A stretch of DNA of 64,000 nt from NCBI RefSeq assembly GCF_016616235.1, contig NZ_CP067100.1:5515001-5579000 (forward strand), given 5' to 3'. Source of the stretch: Bradyrhizobium diazoefficiens. GTDB lineage: Bacteria > Pseudomonadota > Alphaproteobacteria > Rhizobiales > Xanthobacteraceae. The translations under genes and the position numbers were made by a program. Every line of letters starts with the position of its first letter. Positions within the stretch are counted from its first letter, which is position 1. A model generated the notes under the pieces. The model searched no databases and was not told the origin of the DNA. It saw nothing but the letters and a program-made list of their open reading frames with translations. This document shows, piece after piece, positions 1 through 8,316 of this stretch.

Positions 1-306
1 CCGCCCGTGATCGATCTCACTGCGCAGGGCTTTACGTTGGTCGGCGGCCGGCTCGACTATATCGACGCGCGCGCCATCGGCGCAGTCGTCTACAAGCGCC
101 GCCAGCATGTCATCAACTTGTTCGTGTCGCAGACCGCCAGCACCGAGCATCGGCCACCCAAGACTCAGACCATGCAGGGCTTCAACTGCCGCCGCTGGGG
201 CGAGCGCGGCCTGAATTTCTGGGCCGTCAGCGACATCGGCAACGACGAGCTCACGGAGTTCGTCGACAAGTTCGAGGCGGCGATGAAGGCGAATGTGGAG
301 GGATAG
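1..306 (+). CDS. Anti-sigma factor family protein, C-terminal part (5' truncated by window)
   Basis: The reading frame is open from the first base, so the gene begins upstream of the window; the GTG at position 7 is probably internal. About 101 residues are visible. They resemble the extracytoplasmic C-terminal domain of RsiW/ChrR-type transmembrane anti-sigma factors, including a VVYKRRQHVINLFV-like strand and a short Trp-containing stretch after it. Such proteins hold an ECF sigma factor at the membrane, and the partner sigma gene would be expected just upstream. No membrane segment falls within the visible part. The family call rests on overall resemblance only. Confidence 0.6.
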   Translation, partial: PPVIDLTAQGFTLVGGRLDYIDARAIGAVVYKRRQHVINLFVSQTASTEHRPPKTQTMQGFNCRRWGERGLNFWAVSDIGNDELTEFVDKFEAAMKANVEG

Positions 307-320
307 CTGTAACCCACACC

Positions 321-402
321 GTCATTGCGAGGAGCGAAGCGACGAAGAAATCCAGGCTGCCTCAGCAGAGACAGTCTGAATTGCGCTTCGCGCGCAATGA
401 CG
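321..402. repeat. Palindromic intergenic repeat, 'gtcattgcg' family
   Basis: The element opens with GTCATTGCGAGGAGCGAAGC and closes with GCGCAATGAC, so the ends are inverted copies that can fold into a long hairpin. A second copy of the family lies at 52866-52948. It sits between the anti-sigma gene and the hpnO stop. Confidence 0.6.
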
Positions 403-443
403 ATTGCCCAGATGCCTCGGCAAGAAAATCAGGCCGACCAAAA

Positions 444-1835
444 TCAGGCCGACCGCCGCACCGCGTTGTCCACCAGCGTCTTGCCGAGTGACCAGATCGC
501 GCCGGGGACCTTGTGGCTGCCGGCGATGACGTCGTCGAAGGCGCGCTCGATCCAGCCGCAGTCTTCCTCGGTGATGGTGAGCGGCGGCAAGAGCTTGATC
601 GTGTGACTGCCGTGACCGGCGACCTGGGTCAGGATCTTGTGATCCTTGAACAGCGGCACGGTGATGAGCTGGCAGAACAGGCCCTTGTTGGCGGCCTCCA
701 GCACGTTCCAGGAGGCGCGAAGGCGCAGCGACTTCGGCGGGCCGAACTCCACGCCGATCATTAGGCCCTTGCCGCGGACTTCCTTCAGCAACTCGTAGCC
801 GGGCACCATGCGCGTCAGCGCGAGGCGCAGCTCGGCGCCGCGCTTGGCAGCGGACTCGATCAGCTTCTCGGACTCCATGATGTCGAGCGTGGCGATGCCT
901 GCCGCCATGGCGAGGTCGTTCTTGGAGAAGGTCGAACCGTGCACCACGGCGCGATCCATCTGATTAAAAATCTTGTCGAAGATGCCCTTGCGCGTCAGCA
1001 CCGCGCCGACCGGCACATGGCCGCCCGACAGCGACTTCGACAGCAGCACCATATCAGGCTCGACGTTCCAGTGCTCGACCGCAAGGAAGCGGCCGGTGCG
1101 GCCCATGCCGGTCTGGATCTCGTCGGCGACAAACAGCGTGCCGTATTTCTTGCAGAGCGCGGCCGCGCCCGGCAGGAACTCGTCGGTGGGCATGTTGACG
1201 CCCTTGCCCTGGATCGGCTCGACGACGAAGGCGGCGACCTCGCGCGAGGCCAGCGCCTTTTCGAGCGCGGCCAGGTCGTTAAATGGGACCGGGGTGCAGC
1301 CCGGCAGCAGCGGCTCGAAGCCGGTGCGGAAATTCGAATCACCGGTCAGCGAGAGCGCGCCATAAGTGAGGCCGTGATAGCCGTGGGCGCAATAGACGAT
1401 GCCGGGACGACCCGTGGCGCCGCGGGCGAATTTGATCGCGGCCTCGACGCATTCGGCGCCGGAATTGGCGAAGAACGCCTTGTCGAGATAGGGGACGTAT
1501 TTCAGCAGCCGCTCGGCGAGCACGCCGGCGAGCGTCGACACGTCGAACTGGACGAGATTTGGCATATCGGCATCGAGCACGCTCTTGAGCGCCTCGCGCA
1601 TGACCGGATGATTGCGCCCGATCGCGAACACGCCGAAGCCGGACAACAGGTCGAGATAGCGCGCGCCCTCGCGATCGTAGAGGTACTGCCCCTGCCCCTT
1701 CTGGAAGCCGACGTCGTAGCCGATGGTCTTGAGGACCCGAACGAACTGCTCGTTCAGATGCCGATTATGCAGGGCGCTGCGCTGGGCCTGACGGTCCGCG
1801 AACAGCTGAGACATGTCTGGATTTGGACTGTTCAT
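444..1835 (-). CDS. hpnO: Class III aminotransferase HpnO (hopanoid side-chain amination)
   Basis: A 463-residue PLP-dependent class III (ornithine/acetylornithine-like) aminotransferase. The VADEIQTGMGRTG motif supplies the Asp that contacts PLP nitrogen (about D238), and LLSKSLSGG holds the Schiff-base lysine (about K267). In hopanoid producers HpnO is required for aminobacteriohopanetriol, so the likely reaction is amination of a C35 hopanoid side chain. The specific name rests on its place at the edge of the hpn locus, next to hpnN and ispH-hpnH; motifs alone give only a class III aminotransferase. The ATG at 1835 is followed by a second Met at residue 8. It is transcribed away from the DUF2147 gene. 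Confidence 0.8.
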   Translation of the reverse strand: MNSPNPDMSQLFADRQAQRSALHNRHLNEQFVRVLKTIGYDVGFQKGQGQYLYDREGARYLDLLSGFGVFAIGRNHPVMREALKSVLDADMPNLVQFDVSTLAGVLAERLLKYVPYLDKAFFANSGAECVEAAIKFARGATGRPGIVYCAHGYHGLTYGALSLTGDSNFRTGFEPLLPGCTPVPFNDLAALEKALASREVAAFVVEPIQGKGVNMPTDEFLPGAAALCKKYGTLFVADEIQTGMGRTGRFLAVEHWNVEPDMVLLSKSLSGGHVPVGAVLTRKGIFDKIFNQMDRAVVHGSTFSKNDLAMAAGIATLDIMESEKLIESAAKRGAELRLALTRMVPGYELLKEVRGKGLMIGVEFGPPKSLRLRASWNVLEAANKGLFCQLITVPLFKDHKILTQVAGHGSHTIKLLPPLTITEEDCGWIERAFDDVIAGSHKVPGAIWSLGKTLVDNAVRRSA

Positions 1836-1976
1836 CCGCTACATACTTCGGTTGAGGGCCGTCTCGTCAACTGAAAACGGATCCTTACTGAAAACGGTCT
1901 GTGCGGCCTTTTGCCCTTTTTCGGACCATCTTCGCAAGCACAGCTTTAGACCATGTTGCACTGCCAAGGAACTCTC

Positions 1977-2603
1977 ATGCGTTTGCCCCTTTACACCGGA
2001 CTAATACTGGCCGGCGGTTACGCCTGCCTGACCCCCGCGCTCGCCGCAGACCCCACCGGCGACTGGCGGGTCGCCGATGGCGTCGCCAACATCCGTGTCG
2101 CCCAATGCAATGGCAGCATGTGGGGGGCGGTTTCCTGGGAAAAAAAGCCCGGCGGCCGCGACGAGAACAATCCCGATGTATCAAAAAAGAACAGGCCGAC
2201 GCTGGGCATGCCGACCCTGATCGACATGAAGAAGAAGCCCGGCGTCGATCAGTGGGAAGGACAGGTCTATAACGCCAAGGACGGTCAGCTCTACAGCGCG
2301 ACCATCACGCCTGTCGGCGCCGATCAGCTCGAAATCAAGGGCTGCGTGATGGGCTTCCTCTGCGGTGGCGAGACCTGGACCCGGGTCGGCCCGCCAATTC
2401 CCTCGAGCCCTGCCAACGCCATGGCCAAGGGCGGGCCGAAGTCCACGGCGCCGAAAGCCCAGGGAGCGCCAAACACAACGGGCGCCGCGGCCCTACCTGC
2501 GCCCGCAGCCCCCAAGACCGCCGCCAAGCCCGGCCAAAAAGGCGCCGCCGACCCGGTCGGCGACATCTGCCTACTCCCTGACATTGCGGGGTTTGCCCAT
2601 TAG
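1977..2603 (+). CDS. Secreted DUF2147-like protein with Pro/Ala-rich tail
   Basis: The chosen ATG has AAGGA six bases upstream; the ATG at 1953 has no such site. This gives 208 residues with a classical signal peptide (MRLPLYTGLILAGG...ALAA) and a periplasmic domain containing 'DPTGDWRVADGVANIRVAQC' and 'MWGAVSW', typical of DUF2147. The C-terminal third is low-complexity Ala/Pro/Lys. The molecular function of DUF2147 is unknown; this position beside hpnN suggests, but does not prove, a cell-envelope role. Its last 33 bases overlap the 3' end of the convergent hpnN. Confidence 0.75.
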   Translation: MRLPLYTGLILAGGYACLTPALAADPTGDWRVADGVANIRVAQCNGSMWGAVSWEKKPGGRDENNPDVSKKNRPTLGMPTLIDMKKKPGVDQWEGQVYNAKDGQLYSATITPVGADQLEIKGCVMGFLCGGETWTRVGPPIPSSPANAMAKGGPKSTAPKAQGAPNTTGAAALPAPAAPKTAAKPGQKGAADPVGDICLLPDIAGFAH

Positions 2604-5159
2604 CGCTGGCTGGAACAGCAGCACGGCGGCGAGCGTCGTCACCAGCGACAGCGCGAGCAGCTTGCCCATGCTGGACGTGCCGGGATGGCTCGACAGCCAC
2701 AGGCTGCCGAATGCCGTCGCGGTCGTCAGCGCGCTGAAAAAGATCGCGCGCGTCAGGCTGGTCTGGAGCAGGTTCGTCCTGCCCGAGCGCCACGCCACGA
2801 CATAATAGATCTTGAAGGCGACGCCGACGCCGAGCAGCAGCGGGAATGCGACGATGTTGGCGAAGTTGAGCGGCAGGCCGATCAAAACGCAAATCTCGAG
2901 CGTCACCGCGCCGGCCACCAAGAGCGGCACCAGCGTCATCAGCACGTCGACGAACCGGCGGAGCGTGATCCACAGCAAGAGGCCGATCACCAGCAGCGCG
3001 TAGACGCCGGCATGGATGAACGCCCTCACCACGGTGTCGCCGGACTTCAGGATCGAGACTGGTCCGCCGATCGCAGTCGGTTCGGCAGCGAGCACCGCCG
3101 CCGCGAACTTGCGCAGCGTCTCGTTGTCGTTGGGATCACCCTTGGGCAGCGCCTCGACGCGGATGATGCCGTCCTTGCTCTTCCAGGCGCTGACGAGATC
3201 GGGCGGCAGCGAGTTCAGTGTGACGGGACCTGCCTGCATCGCGTTCCTGAGCTGGTCGAACACGATCTTCATCGGCGTGACGAACACGTCCTGCGCCTTG
3301 TTGCGCGTGGCCTCGTCGCCATTGGCGAGCTTCTCGAGCGCGTCCGCCAGCCGCCGCGAGGCAACCGCGCCGGGGCCCTTCGCATCACCCGCGGTCCTGC
3401 GCAGATTGTCGACTGAGGATTTCAGCGCCTCGACGTTTTCCTGATCCGTCGGCGCGGCATCGATCTGATCAGGGTTGAGCGCGGGGTTCAGCACCTTGGC
3501 GCCCTGCGCGATCAGCTTCAGCTTCGGCTGCTGGTCTTGCGGCACGAAGCCGTCGAGCGACATCACCCGCAGCACCTCCGGAACCTTCTCCAGTCTCGCC
3601 TCGACCTGCCTCGCCTGCTCCTCGGACGTCGTCATCACGTTGATGGCGTTGGCGCCGGTGTTGGGATCCTTGCGCAGGTCGAGGAAGGTGGCGATCGATT
3701 CCGCCCTCGGATTGCGCAAGTTCATCGGGTTGAAGTCGAACTTCATGAAATACAGCAGCGGCAGGCCGCCGAGCGCGAGCAGCAGCGTGCCGCCCACGAT
3801 CAGCACGCGGTGCTTCTCCAGGAAGTGATCGACCGGCGCCAGGAAGGCGTAGCCGACCGGCTCCTTCTCGCCGGGCGGATTGAGCAGCTTCAGCAGCGCC
3901 GGCAGGACGGTGATCGAGGACAGGAACGCCACCAGCATGCCGACGCCGGCGATCTGGCCGAGCTCCGCGATGCCCTTGTAGTCGGTCGGCATGAAGCAGA
4001 GGAAGCCGGCCGCGGTCGCCATTGCCGCCAGCGACAGCGGGATCGCCGAACGCTTGGCGGCGAGCACGAGCGCGGCGGGGAGATCGTCGTGCTTATAGCG
4101 CTCGGAGCGGTAGCGGACGCTGTACTGGATGCCGAAATCGACGCCGAGGCCGACGAACAGCACGGCGAACGCGATCGACAGCAGGTTGAATGAGCCAACC
4201 ATCATCAGGCCGGCCGCAGTCGTGATCGCAAGCCCGACGAAGAGATTGATGAACACCGCGAAGATGATCTTCGCCGAATGCAGCGCCAGCCACAGGATCA
4301 GCAGCACGACCAGCACGGTGCCGATGCCGTTGACGACGGCGCCTTCCTGGACGGTGGCGTATTCCTCGTTGGCGATCGGCACCGGGCCGGTCAGGCGCAC
4401 CCGCGCCTGGAATTTGGTCGGGAAATCGAGATCGGCTGCCGCCTTGCGGATCGCGTCGGTGGCGTCCTTGCCGGGCTCCAGCGCGTTGTAGTCAAGGATC
4501 GGCTTGAACTCGATGAAGGCCCGCTTGTCTGAATCCGACAGCGGCTGGTCGCTGACGAGTTCGCGCCAGGAGAAGGTCGCATGGCCGTTGTTGAGCACGG
4601 TCTCGACGGTCTGCGCGATCTGGTTGAAGGGCCGCTCGGTGCTATCGAGCTTCACCTGCCCCCGCTTGACGCCGGCAAGCCCGGTCTCCAGCGCTCCGGT
4701 CAGGCCGCGGATCGACGGATCGCCTGCCATGATCTCGATCAGGGGCGCTGCGGATTCGAACTGACCGGTGGTTTTGGCAACCTCTTCGGTCGGCAGGAAC
4801 AACAGGCCGTTACGCTCGAAGAACTCGCCGGTGCCGAGCTGCTGCATCGACACGAAATTGGTCTTGTCGTCTTTCAGCTTGGCATAGAGCGCATCCGCCG
4901 CGGCAGTTGTCAGCTCGGGCGTCGCGGCCTCGACGACCGCGAGAATCGTCGCATCGCGGTCGAAGGCTTTGTCGAATTGCTGGTCGCGCTGGCGCCAGTC
5001 GAGATTCTGGGCAATCAGCGAATTGATGTCGGTGTTGATGGTGAAGTGCCGCGCGGCGTAATAGCCCGCGCCGACCGACAGCAGAAGCCCGAGAACGACG
5101 ACAAGGGAGGCAAACCGGGTGCAGGCCCTGACGATGGCAACGACTACGCTTTGCAGCAC
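2571..5159 (-). CDS. hpnN: Hopanoid transporter HpnN (MMPL/RND family)
   Basis: 862 residues from a GTG start at 5159 (the open frame continues upstream only as antisense of ispH). The N-terminal membrane segment begins about residue 10 (VVAIVRACTRFASLVVVLGLLL). Two large periplasmic loops alternate with two bundles of membrane helices, the arrangement of MMPL/RND permeases; the first bundle has the conserved 'AVLFVGLGVDFGIQYSVRYR' region. In Rhodopseudomonas palustris HpnN moves hopanoids from the inner to the outer membrane. A start at GTG means an unusual initiation codon, but it sits immediately before the first hydrophobic segment and gives the usual family length. Confidence 0.88.
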   Translation of the reverse strand: MLQSVVVAIVRACTRFASLVVVLGLLLSVGAGYYAARHFTINTDINSLIAQNLDWRQRDQQFDKAFDRDATILAVVEAATPELTTAAADALYAKLKDDKTNFVSMQQLGTGEFFERNGLLFLPTEEVAKTTGQFESAAPLIEIMAGDPSIRGLTGALETGLAGVKRGQVKLDSTERPFNQIAQTVETVLNNGHATFSWRELVSDQPLSDSDKRAFIEFKPILDYNALEPGKDATDAIRKAAADLDFPTKFQARVRLTGPVPIANEEYATVQEGAVVNGIGTVLVVLLILWLALHSAKIIFAVFINLFVGLAITTAAGLMMVGSFNLLSIAFAVLFVGLGVDFGIQYSVRYRSERYKHDDLPAALVLAAKRSAIPLSLAAMATAAGFLCFMPTDYKGIAELGQIAGVGMLVAFLSSITVLPALLKLLNPPGEKEPVGYAFLAPVDHFLEKHRVLIVGGTLLLALGGLPLLYFMKFDFNPMNLRNPRAESIATFLDLRKDPNTGANAINVMTTSEEQARQVEARLEKVPEVLRVMSLDGFVPQDQQPKLKLIAQGAKVLNPALNPDQIDAAPTDQENVEALKSSVDNLRRTAGDAKGPGAVASRRLADALEKLANGDEATRNKAQDVFVTPMKIVFDQLRNAMQAGPVTLNSLPPDLVSAWKSKDGIIRVEALPKGDPNDNETLRKFAAAVLAAEPTAIGGPVSILKSGDTVVRAFIHAGVYALLVIGLLLWITLRRFVDVLMTLVPLLVAGAVTLEICVLIGLPLNFANIVAFPLLLGVGVAFKIYYVVAWRSGRTNLLQTSLTRAIFFSALTTATAFGSLWLSSHPGTSSMGKLLALSLVTTLAAVLLFQPALMGKPRNVRE

Positions 5160-5615
5160 ATCTTTTCTTTCTGGTGAAACAGCTTGCCGAAAACGCCCGC
5201 TGTTTATCGGAGTTCCCGGGCGAAACCTATTGCTGTTTTGAGTGGTTCTCGCCGCACGAAGGTTCGAGGTAATCGGCGAAGTCCGTAGCGAAATCGTGCG
5301 GGGCGGTCGGTATAGCCGGGGAGTTGAGGCGGGAAAGTGACGATGCGGTGAGCACAAAGACCGCCGCTTGCTCAGGGGAAATCGCTTACTATAATACCAT
5401 CGCCGGCGGGCGCAGGAACCCAGGCCGATTGACCTTTCCCTGCCGCCGATTTTTTGACACAAAGTATTGCGCCTCCATGCGCCGGAACCCGGAGGGCGGG
5501 GCTGGGTTACCGCGTGCGCGAAGCCGATGGTGCAGTTATTGCTGCTGTTGGTCAGTATCGAGGTGCCGCTGAGGACTTTGAAGCGGATTGGTGCAACTTG
5601 CGTGATGGACGTCCT
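5160..5615. other. Intergenic region between divergent hpnN and ispH
   Basis: 456 bases with no convincing gene. It must hold the promoters for both divergent units. TTGACC (5429-5434) and TTGACA (5454-5459) were examined as -35 elements, but neither has a good -10 partner at 16-18 bases, so no promoter is called. Open frames here lack coding character. Confidence 0.5.
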
Positions 5616-6542
5616 ATGGAAGTTTACCTGGCGCAACCGCGCGGCTTCTGCGCGGGCGTGGTGCGTGCGATCGAGATCGTGGAAAGGGCGCTGGAAAAGT
5701 ACGGCCCGCCCGTCTACGTGCGCCATGAGATCGTTCACAACAAATACGTGGTCGAAAGCCTGAAGAACAAAGGCGCGATCTTCGTCGAGGAGCTGTCGGA
5801 AGTCCCGGCAAAGGCCGTGACCGTGTTCAGCGCCCATGGCGTCGCCCGCAGCGTCGAAGAAGAAGCGGCCGCCCGCGACCTTCCGGTGCTCGACGCGACC
5901 TGTCCACTGGTCACGAAAGTTCACAATCAGGGGAAGCGCTATATCGCCAAGGGCCGGACCCTGATCCTGATCGGCCATGCCGGCCACCCCGAGGTGGAGG
6001 GCACGATGGGCCAGATCCCAGGCCCTGTTATGCTGGTCCAGAGCGTTGAAGAGGCAAACTGCCTGACGCTGCCGGCGGATACGCCATTGGCCTACATCAC
6101 CCAGACCACCCTGTCGGTCGACGACACCAAGGACATCATTTCGGCCCTTCAGGCCCGCTTTACAGATATTCAAGGTCCGGATATCCGGGATATCTGCTAT
6201 GCGACACAGAACCGCCAATCTGCGGTAAGGGACTTGAGCAAGCTGGTCGACGTGATCTTGGTGGTGGGCGCTGCCAATAGCTCGAACTCGAACCGGCTTC
6301 GCGAAATCGGCACTGAAGCCGGCGTCGCGAGTTATTTGATTGCCGACGGCAGCGAGCTCGATCCGGCGTGGTTGAAGGATGCCAGGAGCGTCGGCGTCAC
6401 GGCCGGCGCCTCGGCGCCTGAGGTACTCGTGGATGACGTGATCGAAGCGATGCGACGGATCGGACCTGTGAAAGTCCAGGTACTGCCGGGCCGCGAGGAA
6501 AATATCGAATTCCGGCTTCCGGCCCAACTGGCCGCGAGCTGA
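5616..6542 (+). CDS. ispH: 4-hydroxy-3-methylbut-2-enyl diphosphate reductase IspH
   Basis: 308 residues from the ATG at 5616 ([15 protein letters not shown]), the standard start for the family; the open frame reaches back to 5454 without homology. IspH is the last step of the MEP pathway and converts HMBPP to IPP and DMAPP using a [4Fe-4S] cluster. The three cluster cysteines are seen in GFCAGV (C12), DATCPLV and ICYATQNRQ, and the [17 protein letters not shown] and TQTTLS motifs are present. It is 37 bases upstream of hpnH, so isoprenoid supply is co-transcribed with hopanoid synthesis. Confidence 0.95.
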   Translation: MEVYLAQPRGFCAGVVRAIEIVERALEKYGPPVYVRHEIVHNKYVVESLKNKGAIFVEELSEVPAKAVTVFSAHGVARSVEEEAAARDLPVLDATCPLVTKVHNQGKRYIAKGRTLILIGHAGHPEVEGTMGQIPGPVMLVQSVEEANCLTLPADTPLAYITQTTLSVDDTKDIISALQARFTDIQGPDIRDICYATQNRQSAVRDLSKLVDVILVVGAANSSNSNRLREIGTEAGVASYLIADGSELDPAWLKDARSVGVTAGASAPEVLVDDVIEAMRRIGPVKVQVLPGREENIEFRLPAQLAAS

Positions 6543-6579
6543 CCCACCCGAATTGAAAAGCCCAGAAAGAAACTTTGCA

Positions 6580-7740
6580 ATGGCTATCCCCTTCTTCAAG
6601 GAAATGCGTATCGGCGGCTATTTGCTCAAGCAGAAACTGCTTGGCCGCAAACGCTATCCGCTCGTGCTGATGCTGGAGCCGCTGTTTCGCTGCAACCTCG
6701 CCTGCGTCGGCTGCGGCAAGATCGATTATCCCGATGCGATCCTCAACCGCCGCATGACTGCGCAGGAGTGCTGGGATGCGGCTGACGAGTGCGGCGCGCC
6801 CATGGTCGCCATTCCCGGCGGCGAGCCGCTGATCCACAAGGAGATCGGCGAGATCGTGCGCGGCCTCGTCGCGCGCAAGAAGTTCGTCTCGCTCTGCACC
6901 AACGCGCTGCTGCTCGAGAAGAAGCTCGATCTGTTCGAGCCCTCGCCGTACCTGTTCTTCTCGGTGCATCTCGACGGCCTGCGCGAGCACCACGACAAGG
7001 CGGTATCGCAGAAGGGCGTGTTCGATCGTGCCGTGTCCGCGATCAAGGCGGCCAAGGCGCGCGGCTTCACCGTCAACGTCAACGCCACCATCTTCGACGG
7101 CCATCCGGCCGAGGAGATCGCAAAGTTCCTCGACCTCACCGTCGAGCTCGGTGTCGGCGTCTCGATGTCGCCCGGCTACGCCTATGAGCGCGCGCCGGAC
7201 CAGGAGCACTTCCTCAACCGCACCAAGACCAAGAAGCTGTTCCGCGACGTCTTCGCGATGGGCAAGGGCAAGAAGTGGAACTTCATGCATTCCGGCCTGT
7301 TCCTCGACTTCCTCGCCGGCAACCAGGAATACGAGTGCACGCCCTGGGGCATGCCCGCGCGCAACATTTTTGGCTGGCAGAAGCCCTGCTACTTGCTCGG
7401 CGAAGGCTACGCCAAAACCTTCAAGGAGCTGATGGAGACCACCGACTGGGAGACCTACGGCACCGGCAAATACGAGAAGTGCGCCGACTGTATGGCCCAT
7501 TGCGGCTACGAGCCGACGGCGGCCACCGCCGCGCTCAACAACCCGCTGAAGGCGATGTGGGTAGCCCTGCGTGGTGTCAGGACCACAGGCCCGATGGCGC
7601 CCGAGATCGACATGTCCAAGCAGCGCCCGGCGCAGTACATCTTCTCGGAGCAGGTCCAGAAGAAGCTCTCGGAGATCCGCCGGGATGAGGCCGCAGCAGC
7701 CGAGGCCAAGGCCGCACGGAAGGCTTCGACCGCGGCGTAA
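6580..7740 (+). CDS. hpnH: Adenosylhopane-forming radical SAM protein HpnH
   Basis: 386 residues starting MAIPFFKEMR; the ATG at 6553 is in frame but adds residues outside the family. The radical SAM cluster motif CNLACVGC (C38, C42, C45) is near the N-terminus, and further cysteines (KCADCMAHC) lie near residue 300. HpnH joins a 5'-deoxyadenosyl group to hopene (diploptene) to give adenosylhopane, the first step of side-chain synthesis. It follows ispH on the plus strand and ends 21 bases before a strong terminator. Its usual convergent neighbour hpnG is displaced by the 5.3 kb islet. Confidence 0.93.
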   Translation: MAIPFFKEMRIGGYLLKQKLLGRKRYPLVLMLEPLFRCNLACVGCGKIDYPDAILNRRMTAQECWDAADECGAPMVAIPGGEPLIHKEIGEIVRGLVARKKFVSLCTNALLLEKKLDLFEPSPYLFFSVHLDGLREHHDKAVSQKGVFDRAVSAIKAAKARGFTVNVNATIFDGHPAEEIAKFLDLTVELGVGVSMSPGYAYERAPDQEHFLNRTKTKKLFRDVFAMGKGKKWNFMHSGLFLDFLAGNQEYECTPWGMPARNIFGWQKPCYLLGEGYAKTFKELMETTDWETYGTGKYEKCADCMAHCGYEPTAATAALNNPLKAMWVALRGVRTTGPMAPEIDMSKQRPAQYIFSEQVQKKLSEIRRDEAAAAEAKAARKASTAA

Positions 7741-7760
7741 GCACGCGAACCACACCGAAT

Positions 7761-7812
7761 GAAAAAGGCCCGATCGCTAATGGCGACCGGGCCTTTTTCT
7801 TTTGCTCAGCTC
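7761..7812. repeat. Left copy of the 48-52 bp direct repeat bounding the islet
   Basis: GAAAAAGGCCCGATCGC followed by a loop, GACCGGGCC, a T/C tract and GCTCAGCTC. The right copy (13117-13164) matches it at nearly every position, in the same orientation, with four single-base gaps or so. One copy ends hpnH and the other ends hpnG, and the NACHT islet lies between them. Confidence 0.8.
7762..7803 (+). terminator. Rho-independent terminator after hpnH
   Basis: AAAAAGGCCCGATC pairs with GACCGGGCCTTTTT (one mismatch) around a short loop, followed by CTTTT. The A-tract on the left makes it usable from both strands. It begins 21 bases after the hpnH stop. Confidence 0.85.
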
Positions 7813-8316
7813 AAGGCCCGGGCAAGAGCAGAATCAACACAAGGACTGCACTCCTTCCCCTCATTGCTGGGCCGGACGGGACCGCGCTCCTGCAAAAAGG
7901 GAAAAACAACCCCATGCACAGTAGAAGCACGCCCGCCGAACGGCGCCATGTCCGTTCGATCAAGCCATTGCTGCGCCGAGCAAATCGGCAATGGTCGGGA
8001 TTGCGCGGTGCTGCACCGCAATTTGAGGCGCGCTGTTGTAGTTCGAGCACAATCCAAACACCGGCCACATTTTCGTATTTTACGAATTGCGTTTGACGCG
8101 TCGGGCAAAACAGTGGCATTATGCCATCATGGCCTATTCGGAAGCAGTACCCAATCAGTCGCGATAGCCGACGCGCGAAATCTCCGCTTTTCCGAACTCC
8201 GAGCAGACCGTGATATGATTGCGTGCCTGTCACGCAACTCATGATCGCCACATGCTGCTAACCTGCTGACAGCGAATCAAAGCTCCCTCTTTCATCAGCT
8301 TAAGCGTGGCAACGCG
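7804..8316. other. Intergenic leader of the islet, holding a dispersed repeat
   Basis: About 510 bases without a supported gene. Position 7902-8125 is one copy of a dispersed element also present at 29771-29893. The remaining 190 bases before the NACHT gene hold nothing recognised; the start codon at 8317 has only a weak ribosome-binding site. Confidence 0.5.
7902..8125. repeat. Dispersed element, copy A (long form)
   Basis: Left end AAAAACAACCCCATGCACAG and right end ATTTTACGAATTGCGTTTGAC plus CGTCGGGCAAAACAGTGGCA match copy B at 29771-29893. The middle is about 100 bases longer here and unrelated. The right end contains TTGACG, 18 bases, then CATTAT, a promoter-like pair pointing towards the NACHT gene. 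Confidence 0.65.

Noticed and set aside
939..1874. 311-residue open frame on the plus strand
   Set aside because: Antisense shadow of hpnO: Arg/His/Gln/Glu-rich, no family resemblance.
5429..5459. TTGACC and TTGACA before ispH as promoter elements
   Set aside because: Neither has an acceptable -10 hexamer at 16-18 bases.
5160..6599. Long open frame on the minus strand reaching from hpnN across ispH
   Set aside because: It is antisense of ispH and has no resemblance to a transporter; the hpnN GTG at 5159 fits the first membrane helix and the family length.
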